64,000 nt of DNA, taken from assembly GCA_025059945.1 (NCBI GenBank), contig JANXDC010000005.1:1-64000 (forward strand), read 5' to 3'. Below, piece by piece: positions 40,983-49,198 of this stretch. The first letter of the stretch is position 1. Each line of letters starts with the position of its first letter. This DNA is from Bacteroidota bacterium (GTDB lineage Bacteria; Bacteroidota; Rhodothermia; JANXDC01). The notes beneath the pieces are model-generated. The model made no database searches and was not told where the DNA came from. It saw only the letters and a program-made list of their open reading frames with translations. The position numbers and the translations under genes are program-made.

Positions 40983-42124
40983 GGTAGCCTCCCGTAACGC
41001 CTGAGCACCTCTCGGACGCGCTCAATCGGGATGGCCTCCACAGTGCGGCCCCGATAGCCCGTCACCGTTACGGCCCGAAACAGGCTGTTGTAGATGGCCT
41101 CTTCGGTAGCCTCGACTACAGCCAAAAACAAGGGGTTGAGCACCTCCGGATGCAGGCTCGGGATCTGTATCACAGGGGGGTTGGGCGCCTGATGTGGAAT
41201 CCGATAGGCCGTGCTGAAGGCGATGACGAAGTCACCGGACCCATTAGCCATAAAGGAGCCCGTTCGGGCCATGCCGAGGATGGCCCGATGGGCCATGCGC
41301 TCCAGCGTGGCCCGGTCTACGGGGGCGTTTGTGGCCACCACGATCATGCAGGAGCCATCGGGCGGATCATAAGGCACCTCGCCCTGCATGAAAAACCGCC
41401 CCAGCTCACGGCCCACCGGAACGCCATCGACCTGCAGCAGGCCGCCGAAGTTCGTCTGCACAAGCACCCCCACCACGTACCCCCCATAGCGGGCCGGCAG
41501 CACGCGCGAGGCCGTGCCGATGCCGCCCTTCCAGCCAAAGCACACGGTGCCCGTTCCGGCGCCCACAGCGCCCTCCTCCACGGGTCCGGAGCGGGCGTTG
41601 GCGATGGCCTCCCAGACGTGCTCCGGCCGCACATGCCCGCCTCGGATATCGTGCAAAAACCCGTCGTTGGTCTCCCCGACCACGGCGTTGACGCTGCGCA
41701 CCTCGGCGTTGCCGGGCTGCCGGAGCGTCCACTCGACAAGCGCATCCCACGCGATTCCGACAGAGCGCGTGTTCGTGAGCGCAATTGGGGTCTCGAGCGT
41801 CCCCAGCTCGCGCACCTGCAGAAAACCGGCCGCCTTGCCAAAACCGTTGCCCACCCAAACGGCGGCCGGAACCTTCTCCTCGAACAGGTTGCCCTCATGG
41901 GGCAAGATTACGGTCACTCCCGTGCGCACGTCCTGCCCCTCCCAGATTGTGCGATGCCCGACCCGAACACCCGGCACATCCGTGATGGCGTTCCATCGGC
42001 CGGGGCTCAAAATCCCCGGGCGCAGCCCCAAATCCCTCGCCCGGGGTCGCTCGCCTTGTCCTGTGGCCTCCATAGCCAACCCCATGCATAGCAGCATGCC
42101 GACCAGATCGCGATGCCAGGGCAT
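40979..42124 (-). CDS. P1 family peptidase (DmpA/L-aminopeptidase-D-esterase type)
   Basis: A 381-residue member of the DmpA family, which are autoprocessed N-terminal nucleophile-type aminopeptidases. Cleavage at Gly257-Ser258 in PPDGSCMIVVATNAP would create the catalytic serine as the new N-terminus. The upstream NAITDVPGVRVGH and RSVNAVVGETNDGFLHDI and VGAGTGTVCFGWKGGIGTASR blocks are all typical. A short signal peptide (residues 7-24) suggests export. ATG at 42124 is preferred to ATG at 42130, because AGGAGG lies 6 bases before it; that ribosome site overlaps the stop of the SDH-type protease gene. Confidence 0.88.
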   Translation of the reverse strand: MPWHRDLVGMLLCMGLAMEATGQGERPRARDLGLRPGILSPGRWNAITDVPGVRVGHRTIWEGQDVRTGVTVILPHEGNLFEEKVPAAVWVGNGFGKAAGFLQVRELGTLETPIALTNTRSVGIAWDALVEWTLRQPGNAEVRSVNAVVGETNDGFLHDIRGGHVRPEHVWEAIANARSGPVEEGAVGAGTGTVCFGWKGGIGTASRVLPARYGGYVVGVLVQTNFGGLLQVDGVPVGRELGRFFMQGEVPYDPPDGSCMIVVATNAPVDRATLERMAHRAILGMARTGSFMANGSGDFVIAFSTAYRIPHQAPNPPVIQIPSLHPEVLNPLFLAVVEATEEAIYNSLFRAVTVTGYRGRTVEAIPIERVREVLRRYGRLP

Positions 42125-42134
42125 CTTCATCCTC

Positions 42135-42953
42135 CTACGCGCGGGAAGTGCGCGGCTCAGGCAGGTACTCCACCGAAGGACGCTGACGCACCGGTTGCGG
42201 ATAAAGCGCCATAAGCTGGTAGACCAGGGGGGGAAGGTCCGTGGAAACAGGCAGACCGAGCTCCCGAGCGGCCTTTGGGGTGATGGGGTAATCGTGCGTC
42301 CAGTGTCCCTCGGTCAGCCGCCGGGCCACTTCGTGGGCGTGCTCTGCGGACATGTGTTCCCCGAGCAGCTCAACAATAGCCTCCTGAAGTTGTCGGGTGG
42401 CCTTCTCGGCCAAATCGGCGAGCACCAGCGTATGATCGTCGATCTCCGAAAGGGGCTTCTGCTGCACCACGCGCAGCAAGGAGGGCGCGGGATACTGCCC
42501 CAGTTGCGGGTCCAGGGGGCCCAGCACGGCATGCGGGCTCATGACGATCTCATCGGCCGCCAGGGCGATGAGCGTGCCGCCCGACATGGCGTAATGGGGC
42601 ACAAAAACGGTCACCTTGGCCGGATGGGCCTTAAGAGCCCGCGCGATCTGCAAAGAAGCGAGCACAAGCCCCCCGGGGGTGTGCAGCACCAGATCCAGGG
42701 GCACGTCGGGATCGGTCATATGGATGGCCCGCAGCACCTCCTCGGAGTCTTGGATGTCGATGTAGCGCACGAGGGGAAAGCCAAGTAGGCTCATCGTCTC
42801 TTGCCGATGCACAAGCAGGATCACGCGCGAGCCGCGTTCGGCCTCAAGTCGGGCGATCATCCGCTGACGGGCCGCATCCAGCATGCGCTGCCGGATCACA
42901 GGCTGCAAAGCCCCGAAAAGCACAAATAGCCAAAAGAGCTCCCCAATCCCCAC
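42135..42953 (-). CDS. SDH-type membrane-anchored serine protease, Clp-like
   Basis: A 272-residue protein with one N-terminal membrane helix (ELFWLFVLFGALQPVI) and a Clp/crotonase-fold protease domain, the serine dehydrogenase proteinase (SDH) family. The DLVLHTPGGLVLAS strand supplies the oxyanion loop and the nucleophile Ser124 lies in VPHYAMSGGTLIALAADEIVM. Related NfeD-type proteases act at the membrane with stomatins; none is adjacent here. The start is taken as GTG at 42953, with AGGAGGG 9 bases upstream; a TTG at 42959 is the alternative. It follows the rhomboid gene by 13 bases. Confidence 0.82.
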   Translation of the reverse strand: MGIGELFWLFVLFGALQPVIRQRMLDAARQRMIARLEAERGSRVILLVHRQETMSLLGFPLVRYIDIQDSEEVLRAIHMTDPDVPLDLVLHTPGGLVLASLQIARALKAHPAKVTVFVPHYAMSGGTLIALAADEIVMSPHAVLGPLDPQLGQYPAPSLLRVVQQKPLSEIDDHTLVLADLAEKATRQLQEAIVELLGEHMSAEHAHEVARRLTEGHWTHDYPITPKAARELGLPVSTDLPPLVYQLMALYPQPVRQRPSVEYLPEPRTSRA

Positions 42954-42966
42954 AGTCAAGACCCTC

Positions 42967-43692
42967 CTACCGCGGATACAGATACCGAATCGGGATGTGC
43001 TCGTCTCGAAAATACGGCCTATAATAGCGCCGACGCCGGCGCATCGGAGGCCCAAGCAGCGCCCCGGCCAGAAACCCCCCTACGTGGGCCCACCAGGCGA
43101 TCCCACCGCCTTCGCCAGGCGCCAAGATCGAAAACGCACCCGAGAAAAGCTGCATCAAAAACCAGGCACCCAAGTACACGATGGCGGGCAGCTCCAGGAA
43201 ATACGGGATAAAGAAGAGGGGGAAAAGCGTAATCACCCGCGCCCGGGGAAACAGCAGAAGATAAGCCCCCATGACCCCCGATATAGCCCCCGAGGCTCCT
43301 ATAGCGGGAACCGTCGAGTTGGGATGCAGCAGAATATGCGTCCAGCTCGCCGCCAATCCGCACAGCACATAAAACAGCAGATAACGCCCATGACCTAGCC
43401 GATCCTCGACGTTGTCCCCAAAGATCCAGAGCATCCACATGTTGCCGATCAGATGCATCCAGCCCCCGTGCAAGAACATGTTGGTCAGCAGAGGCCAGTA
43501 GTTGGCGACCTCCGCCGTCCAGCCCGGCTGCGTGTAACGGGCCGGGACAACGCCGAGGGCGTGCACCAGGGCCTCTAGGGCGGGCTCGGGCAGGGCCAGC
43601 TCTATCAGAAACACCCCCGCGTTAAGCGCAATCAGAACCCAAGTCACAAAGGGGCTCTCTCGCCGGGGGATAGTGTCGTGCAAGGGAAACAC
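42967..43692 (-). CDS. Rhomboid family intramembrane serine protease
   Basis: A 241-residue rhomboid with six to seven hydrophobic segments. The catalytic pair is Ser134 in GASGAISG and His203 in WWAHVGGFLAGALLG; the supporting Asn84 and His80 are in HGGWMHLIGNMWMLWIFG. These residues cut substrates inside the membrane. A GTG start at 43692 is used, with a GAGG ribosome site about 10 bases upstream. It is the first gene of an operon continuing through the SDH protease, the P1 peptidase and a small membrane protein, and is divergent from the substrate-binding lipoprotein across a 210-base gap. Confidence 0.92.
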   Translation of the reverse strand: MFPLHDTIPRRESPFVTWVLIALNAGVFLIELALPEPALEALVHALGVVPARYTQPGWTAEVANYWPLLTNMFLHGGWMHLIGNMWMLWIFGDNVEDRLGHGRYLLFYVLCGLAASWTHILLHPNSTVPAIGASGAISGVMGAYLLLFPRARVITLFPLFFIPYFLELPAIVYLGAWFLMQLFSGAFSILAPGEGGGIAWWAHVGGFLAGALLGPPMRRRRRYYRPYFRDEHIPIRYLYPR

Positions 43693-43902
43693 GCCGTATG
43701 CCTCGTTTCGACTCGAGTGTGGCGTCGGTTCACATTGAGACCCTAAGCAGGCCTCGTTAAAATAACCGCCTCCGCCCAGTGGTAAGCAAGAAAGCGACCA
43801 GTGGGGGTTCGGGGTTCCGATTTTACCTTAAAGGGCGCGCTCTGCGGTGCAGAAACCGAGCTGAGCAGGGGCGGCATACGGTTTGTTAATCGGCATCCTA
43901 AA

Positions 43903-44892
43903 ATGTCAACCAAAAATTGCATCATTGGCTTTCTTCATAAAAGGATCGAACTCCGGTTGCCCCTGGCGGCGCTTGTCGCGTTCGGATGCGCACCCTCCGG
44001 CCCGCGGGCTACGGAGCTAGAGGTGGGCTGGACAACTTCGGTCCTGGCTGCTCCCCTGCTCTGGGCGCAGGCTGAGGGGTTGCTGCCTGAGGGAGCCGCG
44101 CTGCGGTTTCGGCGCTTTCCGTCGGAGGCCGCCCTGCTTGAGGCCCTGCGCTCTGGGAGGCTGCAGGCCGGATTAGTGGACTTCCTGGAGGCCGTTCGGA
44201 TGCAAAGCGAGCGTCCGATTTGGCGCGTTCCGCTCGTGCTCGGCATGGCATCCCGGCATCCGATCCTAATCGGTCGGGCCGTAGAATGGTCGGATCTGGC
44301 GCGACATCGCATCCCTGTGGTAGCCGGAGGCCGAGAGCATTTTTGGGCGGAACGCCTGCTTCTGGAACGCGGTCTGCTGCCCAGCCGCGCCGCGGCCCTG
44401 CTGGATCCGCTGCCGCCGGATCGGTTTGGCCCGCTTGCGGAACGCGCGCCGGTGCGCTTTGCGCTCTTGGACAGCGTGCCACCGGGCTGGAGCGTGCTGG
44501 CGCGCGCAGAGCGGTTGCGCACCCCGCCGATGTGGGTGCTGCTGATCTCCGACTCTGCGGCGCACCGATACCGCCGCGAGCTTCTGGCCTTGCTTGCGGG
44601 CTGGGCCAATGCGCTGGTCCGATGGGAGGCCGCACCTGAGGTCGCCTCTGCCCGATGGGCCGCGCTTATGAACGGCTCCGCTGAAGCCATGCGGCGCGCT
44701 GTGGCTCTGTATCGACTGGGCACGCCCCGACTGAACGAGGAGCTCTTAAGTCCCGGCGGGCCCCTATGGGCCTATCAATGGGCCGCGCATCGGTTCTGGG
44801 TCCGCCAGGGCCGCATAGCGCGCGACGCCCCGGTGCGGCCCCTACCGGACCCCGAGGGGTGGCGGGCGCTTTCTAGAGGAATACGGCGTTGA
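43903..44892 (+). CDS. ABC-type substrate-binding lipoprotein (NMT1/SsuA-like)
   Basis: A 329-residue (from ATG 43903) protein with a lipoprotein signal ending in LVAFGC. The mature part is a two-lobed periplasmic-binding fold: LEVGWTTSVLAAPLLWAQAEGLLP at the start, then FPSEAALLEALRSGRLQAGLVDF (the loop seen in NMT1/SsuA sulfonate and nitrate binders). The ligand is not evident and no permease or ATPase is adjacent. ATG at 43903 has no ribosome site; TTG at 43957 with AAGGA upstream is a possible start. It overlaps the kinase gene by four bases, so a sensor-partner role is plausible. Confidence 0.72.
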   Translation: MSTKNCIIGFLHKRIELRLPLAALVAFGCAPSGPRATELEVGWTTSVLAAPLLWAQAEGLLPEGAALRFRRFPSEAALLEALRSGRLQAGLVDFLEAVRMQSERPIWRVPLVLGMASRHPILIGRAVEWSDLARHRIPVVAGGREHFWAERLLLERGLLPSRAAALLDPLPPDRFGPLAERAPVRFALLDSVPPGWSVLARAERLRTPPMWVLLISDSAAHRYRRELLALLAGWANALVRWEAAPEVASARWAALMNGSAEAMRRAVALYRLGTPRLNEELLSPGGPLWAYQWAAHRFWVRQGRIARDAPVRPLPDPEGWRALSRGIRR

Positions 44893-47189
44893 ACGGCCCG
44901 TTTCGCCATAGCCTCTACTACCGGATCGCGATCGGATGGCTGTTGCCCATCACGATCGGCCTGGTGGCGTTCGTGGTTGTTCACTGGCAGGGCGTCTATC
45001 GCGCCTTTTTGGAGGAGGCCCGCGGGCGGGCCGAACAGCTAGCCGTCTCCTGGAACACGCTTCGACTCGGGAATGGAACGCAAGAGCTCAGCGGTTATGC
45101 GCTGGAGCTGGTCTCCCGACACGGCCTTAAGCTGCTTTGGGAGGTCGACTATCGATACCGGATTCGCTACAGCCATCGACCGGCCGAGCGGCTTCGGCCT
45201 GTTCCGGATTCCTATCGGGGCCTTGTCGCGCAGGTATTGGCCCTCCGCACGCCTTATTGGGGTCGCTCTCCAGAGGGCGATCTGCTCTACGCTTATCCGC
45301 TTTGGGGGGTGGAACCCGACGTCGACCCTCAAGACCCGGTCGGGGTGCTGCTCGTAGAGCAGCCTCGATCAGCCCTCCGAGGCGCCTTTTGGGGCTATGT
45401 GGCCCGCAGCTTGCCCCTCGTGGCGGGCATCTGGTTGTTCGTGGTCGGAGCGCTGATGCTGTTTACACACCGACGGCTTGTGCGGCCGGCCGAACGCGCC
45501 CTCTCCCTGGTAGAGGCGCTTCAGGCTCGGCGCGCCGTCGAGGGGCCGGCCCCGAGGGAGCCGGCCCGAGATGAACTAGAGGGCCTGCTTGCGCGGCTCT
45601 ACGCGCTAGCCCAGCAGTGGAGCCAAGCGCCCGAAGCGGAGTACGGACGTTGGTTTGCGGCGCTGCCCGTACCCGTCTGCGTGCTGGATGCGGAGCTGCG
45701 CATACGAGAAGCCAACGAGACGCTGAGCCGCTGGCTCGGTCTGGAGCCCGCCCAGTTGCGGCAAAAACCCCTGGATCAACTTGTGGCCGGGCCCGATTGG
45801 TCCGGCTGGCTAGAGCCCTTTGGGGGCGAAACCCCTTATGCGACCGCCCCGGAGCCGTGGCAACTGCCCAACGGCAGACGCGCCTATGTGCTCGCGATAG
45901 GCCGCGCACTGCCCTCAGAGGGACGTTATCTGGTCGCCTTGGTGGACGCAAGCGAACAAAAGCGCCTGGAACATCAGCTGCGCAGCTACGCCGATCACCT
46001 GGAGCAACTGATCGAGCAGCGCACCCGAGAGCTCAGCGAAGCCCAGACCTTCTTGAACAACCTTATCGAAACCGCGCAGGTCGCCATTTTCGCCTTCGAT
46101 GAAGCGGGCACGACGCAAATCTGGAATCGAAAGGCCGAACTGCTTACGGGCTACAGTCGGGCCGAGGTCCCCTCGCTGGAGGTCTTTCTGGAGAAGACGG
46201 CGGCCGAGCCGGAGGCCATTGCCGCGCTTTCGAAACTGTTTCGGCCCGCTGAGGGGCATGCGGATTTCCAGATGCGCCTGCGAAGCCGAACAGGCCGAGA
46301 GCGCGTGCTGGCCTGGTCCTCAAGCCGCATTGTGGACCGGAGTCGACCCACGGGGGCCTTTGTGGCCGTAGGCGTGGACGTTACGGAGGCCAAGGAGCTA
46401 CAGGCCAAGCTTGAAGCCCAAACCGAAAACCTAGAGCAGTTAGTGCGGGCCCGAACGGCGGAACTGGAGGCCAAAAACCAGCAGCTGGCCGCCCTTGTGG
46501 AGGAGCTCGACGACTTCACGTACATCGTCTCCCACGATTTGCAAACCCCGCTGCGCAACATCTTGGGCTTTATCTCCCTACTTGGAGAAGAGCAGATCGA
46601 ACGGCTCGACGAACACGGCCGGGAGCTGCTTGAGCTGATCAAGCAGTCCGCACAGCGTATGAGCCGCCTCATCACGGACCTGCTGGAACTGTCCCGCATC
46701 GGACGCACGCAAGCCCCGTTTATGGAGGTAAACTTAGAGGAGCTTGTGCGCACGCTTGTGCAAGAGGACTTTCCCCAGGCGCTGGCCAAGGAGCGACCGT
46801 TTGAGATCGACATCCTCACCCCCTTGCCTACGGTTTGGGGCGATCCGCTGCGCCTGCGCCAGGTGCTGCACAACTTGATCACGAACGGCCTGAAATACAA
46901 CCGTAGTCCTCTACCGCGCGTGCAGATCGGTGCATCGGAGTCGGAAAATGAGTATATAGTATATGTGCGGGACAACGGAATCGGAATCGACCCCAAACAC
47001 CATGAGCGGATCTTCAAGATCTTTCAGCGCCTGCACCCCCAAGAGGAATTCGAGGGCACGGGCGCGGGGCTGACCATCTGCCGGAAGATCGTCGAGCAAC
47101 ACGGGGGCCGTATCTGGGTGGAATCCGCCCTTGGAGAGGGAGCGACGTTTTACTTCACGCTGCCCAAGGAACGACCCGCTAGCGTATGA
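44889..47189 (+). CDS. Membrane PAS-containing sensor histidine kinase
   Basis: A 766-residue kinase. Two membrane helices (about 12-33 and 174-194) flank a periplasmic sensor region, then a HAMP-like helix, two PAS domains (about 252-370 and 387-510), a coiled coil, the dimerisation domain with phospho-acceptor His549 (YIVSHDLQTPLRN) and an intact catalytic domain (ITNGLKYNRS, DNGIGIDPKHHERIFKIFQRL, GTGAGLTICRKIVEQHGG). The start is TTG at 44889, supported by AGAGGA upstream and by overlap with the binding-protein stop. It is co-expressed with the substrate-binding lipoprotein and the REC-DHp protein. Confidence 0.93.
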   Translation: MNGPFRHSLYYRIAIGWLLPITIGLVAFVVVHWQGVYRAFLEEARGRAEQLAVSWNTLRLGNGTQELSGYALELVSRHGLKLLWEVDYRYRIRYSHRPAERLRPVPDSYRGLVAQVLALRTPYWGRSPEGDLLYAYPLWGVEPDVDPQDPVGVLLVEQPRSALRGAFWGYVARSLPLVAGIWLFVVGALMLFTHRRLVRPAERALSLVEALQARRAVEGPAPREPARDELEGLLARLYALAQQWSQAPEAEYGRWFAALPVPVCVLDAELRIREANETLSRWLGLEPAQLRQKPLDQLVAGPDWSGWLEPFGGETPYATAPEPWQLPNGRRAYVLAIGRALPSEGRYLVALVDASEQKRLEHQLRSYADHLEQLIEQRTRELSEAQTFLNNLIETAQVAIFAFDEAGTTQIWNRKAELLTGYSRAEVPSLEVFLEKTAAEPEAIAALSKLFRPAEGHADFQMRLRSRTGRERVLAWSSSRIVDRSRPTGAFVAVGVDVTEAKELQAKLEAQTENLEQLVRARTAELEAKNQQLAALVEELDDFTYIVSHDLQTPLRNILGFISLLGEEQIERLDEHGRELLELIKQSAQRMSRLITDLLELSRIGRTQAPFMEVNLEELVRTLVQEDFPQALAKERPFEIDILTPLPTVWGDPLRLRQVLHNLITNGLKYNRSPLPRVQIGASESENEYIVYVRDNGIGIDPKHHERIFKIFQRLHPQEEFEGTGAGLTICRKIVEQHGGRIWVESALGEGATFYFTLPKERPASV

Positions 47190-47902
47190 CCGGACCTACG
47201 TCGCTGCGGATCTTGCTGGTCGAAGACAACCTGGGCGACACGATGCTCGTCCGCCATACCATTGAGCGGACGATGCCGGAGGCCAAGCTGGAGACGGTCT
47301 CCACGGTCTCGGCATGCCTGCAGCGGCTGCTTTCAGGCCCTTCTGTGGATTTGATCCTCACCGATCACAACTTACCCGACGGAGACGGGCTAGAGGTCAT
47401 CGCGCACGTGCGGGAGCTGGGCCACGTAACGCCCGTGGTGGTGCTGACCGGCGTGGGGCGCGAGGACGTGGCCGTGGCCGCTATGAAGGCCGGCGCTTAC
47501 GACTACCTGACTAAAGCGCCGGATCTGAGCCATCTGGAGAAGCTGCCCCTTGTGCTGCAGGACGTGCTGCGGCGGCGGGAGCTGGAGCGGCAGCTAACTG
47601 AGCTAGAGCAACAGCGGGCCGAGCTCGAAAAGCTGAGGCTTCTGCAGCAGACCATAGCGGCGATCAATCACGAGATCAACAACCCCCTCTCCATTATTAC
47701 GGGCTACGTGCAGATGCTTCTCAGCCTGGCCTCTAGTTACCGCCTGGATCCGGAGGTGGTGCACGCCCTGGAGGCCATCAACGAGGCGGCGGAGCGGATC
47801 GCGGAGATCACCAGGCGCTTGGCGGCGCTCAAGAAGATCGTGCTCACGGATTACGTCGATACGAGCATCCTGGACATCCGGCGCTCGGCCGAAGAGAATT
47901 AG
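47186..47902 (+). CDS. Response regulator with DHp domain and no catalytic domain
   Basis: A 238-residue protein: a receiver domain (residues 7-125) with acidic pair Glu13-Asp14, phospho-acceptor Asp60 (DLILTDHNLP), Thr88 and Lys110, then a helical DHp domain with the H-box INHEINNPLSIITGYVQML, His162. There is no ATP-binding domain and no DNA-binding output. It has an ATGA overlap with the kinase gene. A plausible role is phosphorelay: phosphate from His549 of the kinase to Asp60, and maybe on to His162 (inference). It could also be a scaffold or a remnant kinase. Confidence 0.85.
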   Translation: MTGPTSLRILLVEDNLGDTMLVRHTIERTMPEAKLETVSTVSACLQRLLSGPSVDLILTDHNLPDGDGLEVIAHVRELGHVTPVVVLTGVGREDVAVAAMKAGAYDYLTKAPDLSHLEKLPLVLQDVLRRRELERQLTELEQQRAELEKLRLLQQTIAAINHEINNPLSIITGYVQMLLSLASSYRLDPEVVHALEAINEAAERIAEITRRLAALKKIVLTDYVDTSILDIRRSAEEN

Positions 47903-48462
47903 GCCCGGCGCGCCAGTCCCAGGCGCTCGGCCTCCGCGCGCAGGGCCGCGATGACGTGTCCGATGTGCTCCTCGAGCGGCAACCCCAACTCCTCTGCGCC
48001 CCGCCGAAGCTCCTCCCGACCTACGGCCGCCGCAAAGGCCTTGTCTTTCATCTTCTTGAGCACAGAAGAGGGCTGCAGGTCTTCTATTCCTTGAGGCCGC
48101 ACGTAGGCGCAGGCCAATACGAAGCCGCTCATCTCATCGACCGCGTACAGCGCTCGGGCCATAAGGCTCTGACGGGGCACACCCGTGTAATCGGCGTGGG
48201 CCAAGATGGCCTCCAGCCAAGACTCCGGAAGCCCTAAGGTGCGCAGATAGGCCACGGCCACGTAGGGATGCTCCTCTGGCGAGGGATGACGTTCATAGTC
48301 CAGATCGTGCAGCACCCCTACGATACGCCAGCTTTGCTCATCTTGGCCGAAATGGCGGGCGTAATAGCCCATGGCGGCCTCCACGGCGTATAGGTGCCGC
48401 CTGAGAGACTCCGCCTGAATCCAACTTTCCATAAGACGGCGAGCCGCCTCAAGCGAAAACAT
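47899..48462 (-). CDS. HD domain-containing protein
   Basis: A 187-residue HD-fold protein. The metal-site motif is GVLHDLDYERHP (His-Asp near residue 64), with AILAHADYTGVPR and LYAVDEMSGFV completing the set. Such proteins hydrolyse nucleotides or other phosphates; the substrate is unknown. ATG at 48462 is preferred: an upstream in-frame start lacks family sequence. It is convergent with the REC-DHp gene (four-base overlap) and is the last gene of the nine-gene envelope array, 67 bases after the TonB-like gene, so it may be loosely coupled. Confidence 0.82.
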   Translation of the reverse strand: MFSLEAARRLMESWIQAESLRRHLYAVEAAMGYYARHFGQDEQSWRIVGVLHDLDYERHPSPEEHPYVAVAYLRTLGLPESWLEAILAHADYTGVPRQSLMARALYAVDEMSGFVLACAYVRPQGIEDLQPSSVLKKMKDKAFAAAVGREELRRGAEELGLPLEEHIGHVIAALRAEAERLGLARRA

Positions 48463-48529
48463 CACACCTGGCTCCCCTGCTGCTGGTGGCCTCAAAGGTA
48501 GGGGCGCGCAACGGCCGGAGCAAAGGGCT

Positions 48530-49195
48530 TCACTGGCCGAATTGAAAGGTGATCACCGTATAGGTCTGCACCCGCTCGCCTCGGTGTTCAGCCGGCCGAA
48601 AAAGCCAGCGCAGCGCGGCGTTTAGGGCGGCCTCTTCAAGCCCGTAGCCCAGGCGTTCGACTTCCTGGGGGATGTTCTGGCGGCCGTATAGAAGCCGCCG
48701 CAGAATTACGGGTTCGCTTACGCGTCCTTTCTCGTCCACAAGCACGCGCACGATGATCTCGGCCCGGATGCGGCGCCGACGCGCCTCAGGCGGATACTCG
48801 GGTTCCACCACCCGAATGGGCTGGGGGCTCACCTCCGCCTCCTCCACCAGCAGCGGCTCGGTGCGGCCGGCTGGCCCAGACCCGACAGGACCTGAGCCCG
48901 CCATTGGGGACGGCGAAACCGGATCCGGCAAGGGGATCGGCTCCTCCTCCAGAAGCCGATCATCCGGCACCACGATCGGCGGAAGCGGCACCACAGGAGG
49001 GGGAAGAGGGACGCCTAGGGTGGTCTGCGGGACGTCTTCCAGGCGCACAAGCTCCTTGACCTGAGGGTCCACAAAGCGCGGCGGCTCGGCGAGGGGCTGT
49101 AGGGGCCAAAGACGCACCACGAGCCAGGCCGCTATCAGCACCAAGTTCAGAGAGGCGAGCAAAAGCAACGACGCATCGGGCCTTTGACGGCGCAT
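48530..49195 (-). CDS. TonB-like energy-transducer protein
   Basis: A 221-residue protein with one N-terminal membrane helix (LLLLASLNLVLIAAWLVVRLW), a proline-rich periplasmic stretch (LPPPVVPLPPIVVP) and a C-terminal TonB domain: EPEYPPEARRRRIRAEIIVRVLVDEKGRVSEPVILR, ending in a strand that would pair with the receptor TonB box. This is the standard TonB layout that transmits proton-motive energy to outer-membrane receptors. ExbB and ExbD genes are not adjacent. It is 3 bases after the GWxTD gene on the same strand. Confidence 0.87.
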   Translation of the reverse strand: MRRQRPDASLLLLASLNLVLIAAWLVVRLWPLQPLAEPPRFVDPQVKELVRLEDVPQTTLGVPLPPPVVPLPPIVVPDDRLLEEEPIPLPDPVSPSPMAGSGPVGSGPAGRTEPLLVEEAEVSPQPIRVVEPEYPPEARRRRIRAEIIVRVLVDEKGRVSEPVILRRLLYGRQNIPQEVERLGYGLEEAALNAALRWLFRPAEHRGERVQTYTVITFQFGQ

Positions 49196-49198
49196 GGC

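Noticed and set aside
41514-42788. Plus-strand open frame of 424 codons opposite the P1 peptidase and SDH genes
   Set aside because: Antisense shadow of two recognisable protease genes with a composition typical of a false frame.
43693-43902. Promoters for the rhomboid and binding-protein genes in the 210-base divergent gap
   Set aside because: Only poor matches such as TTGCTT with 18-19 bases to TTATTT were found; nothing convincing enough to place.
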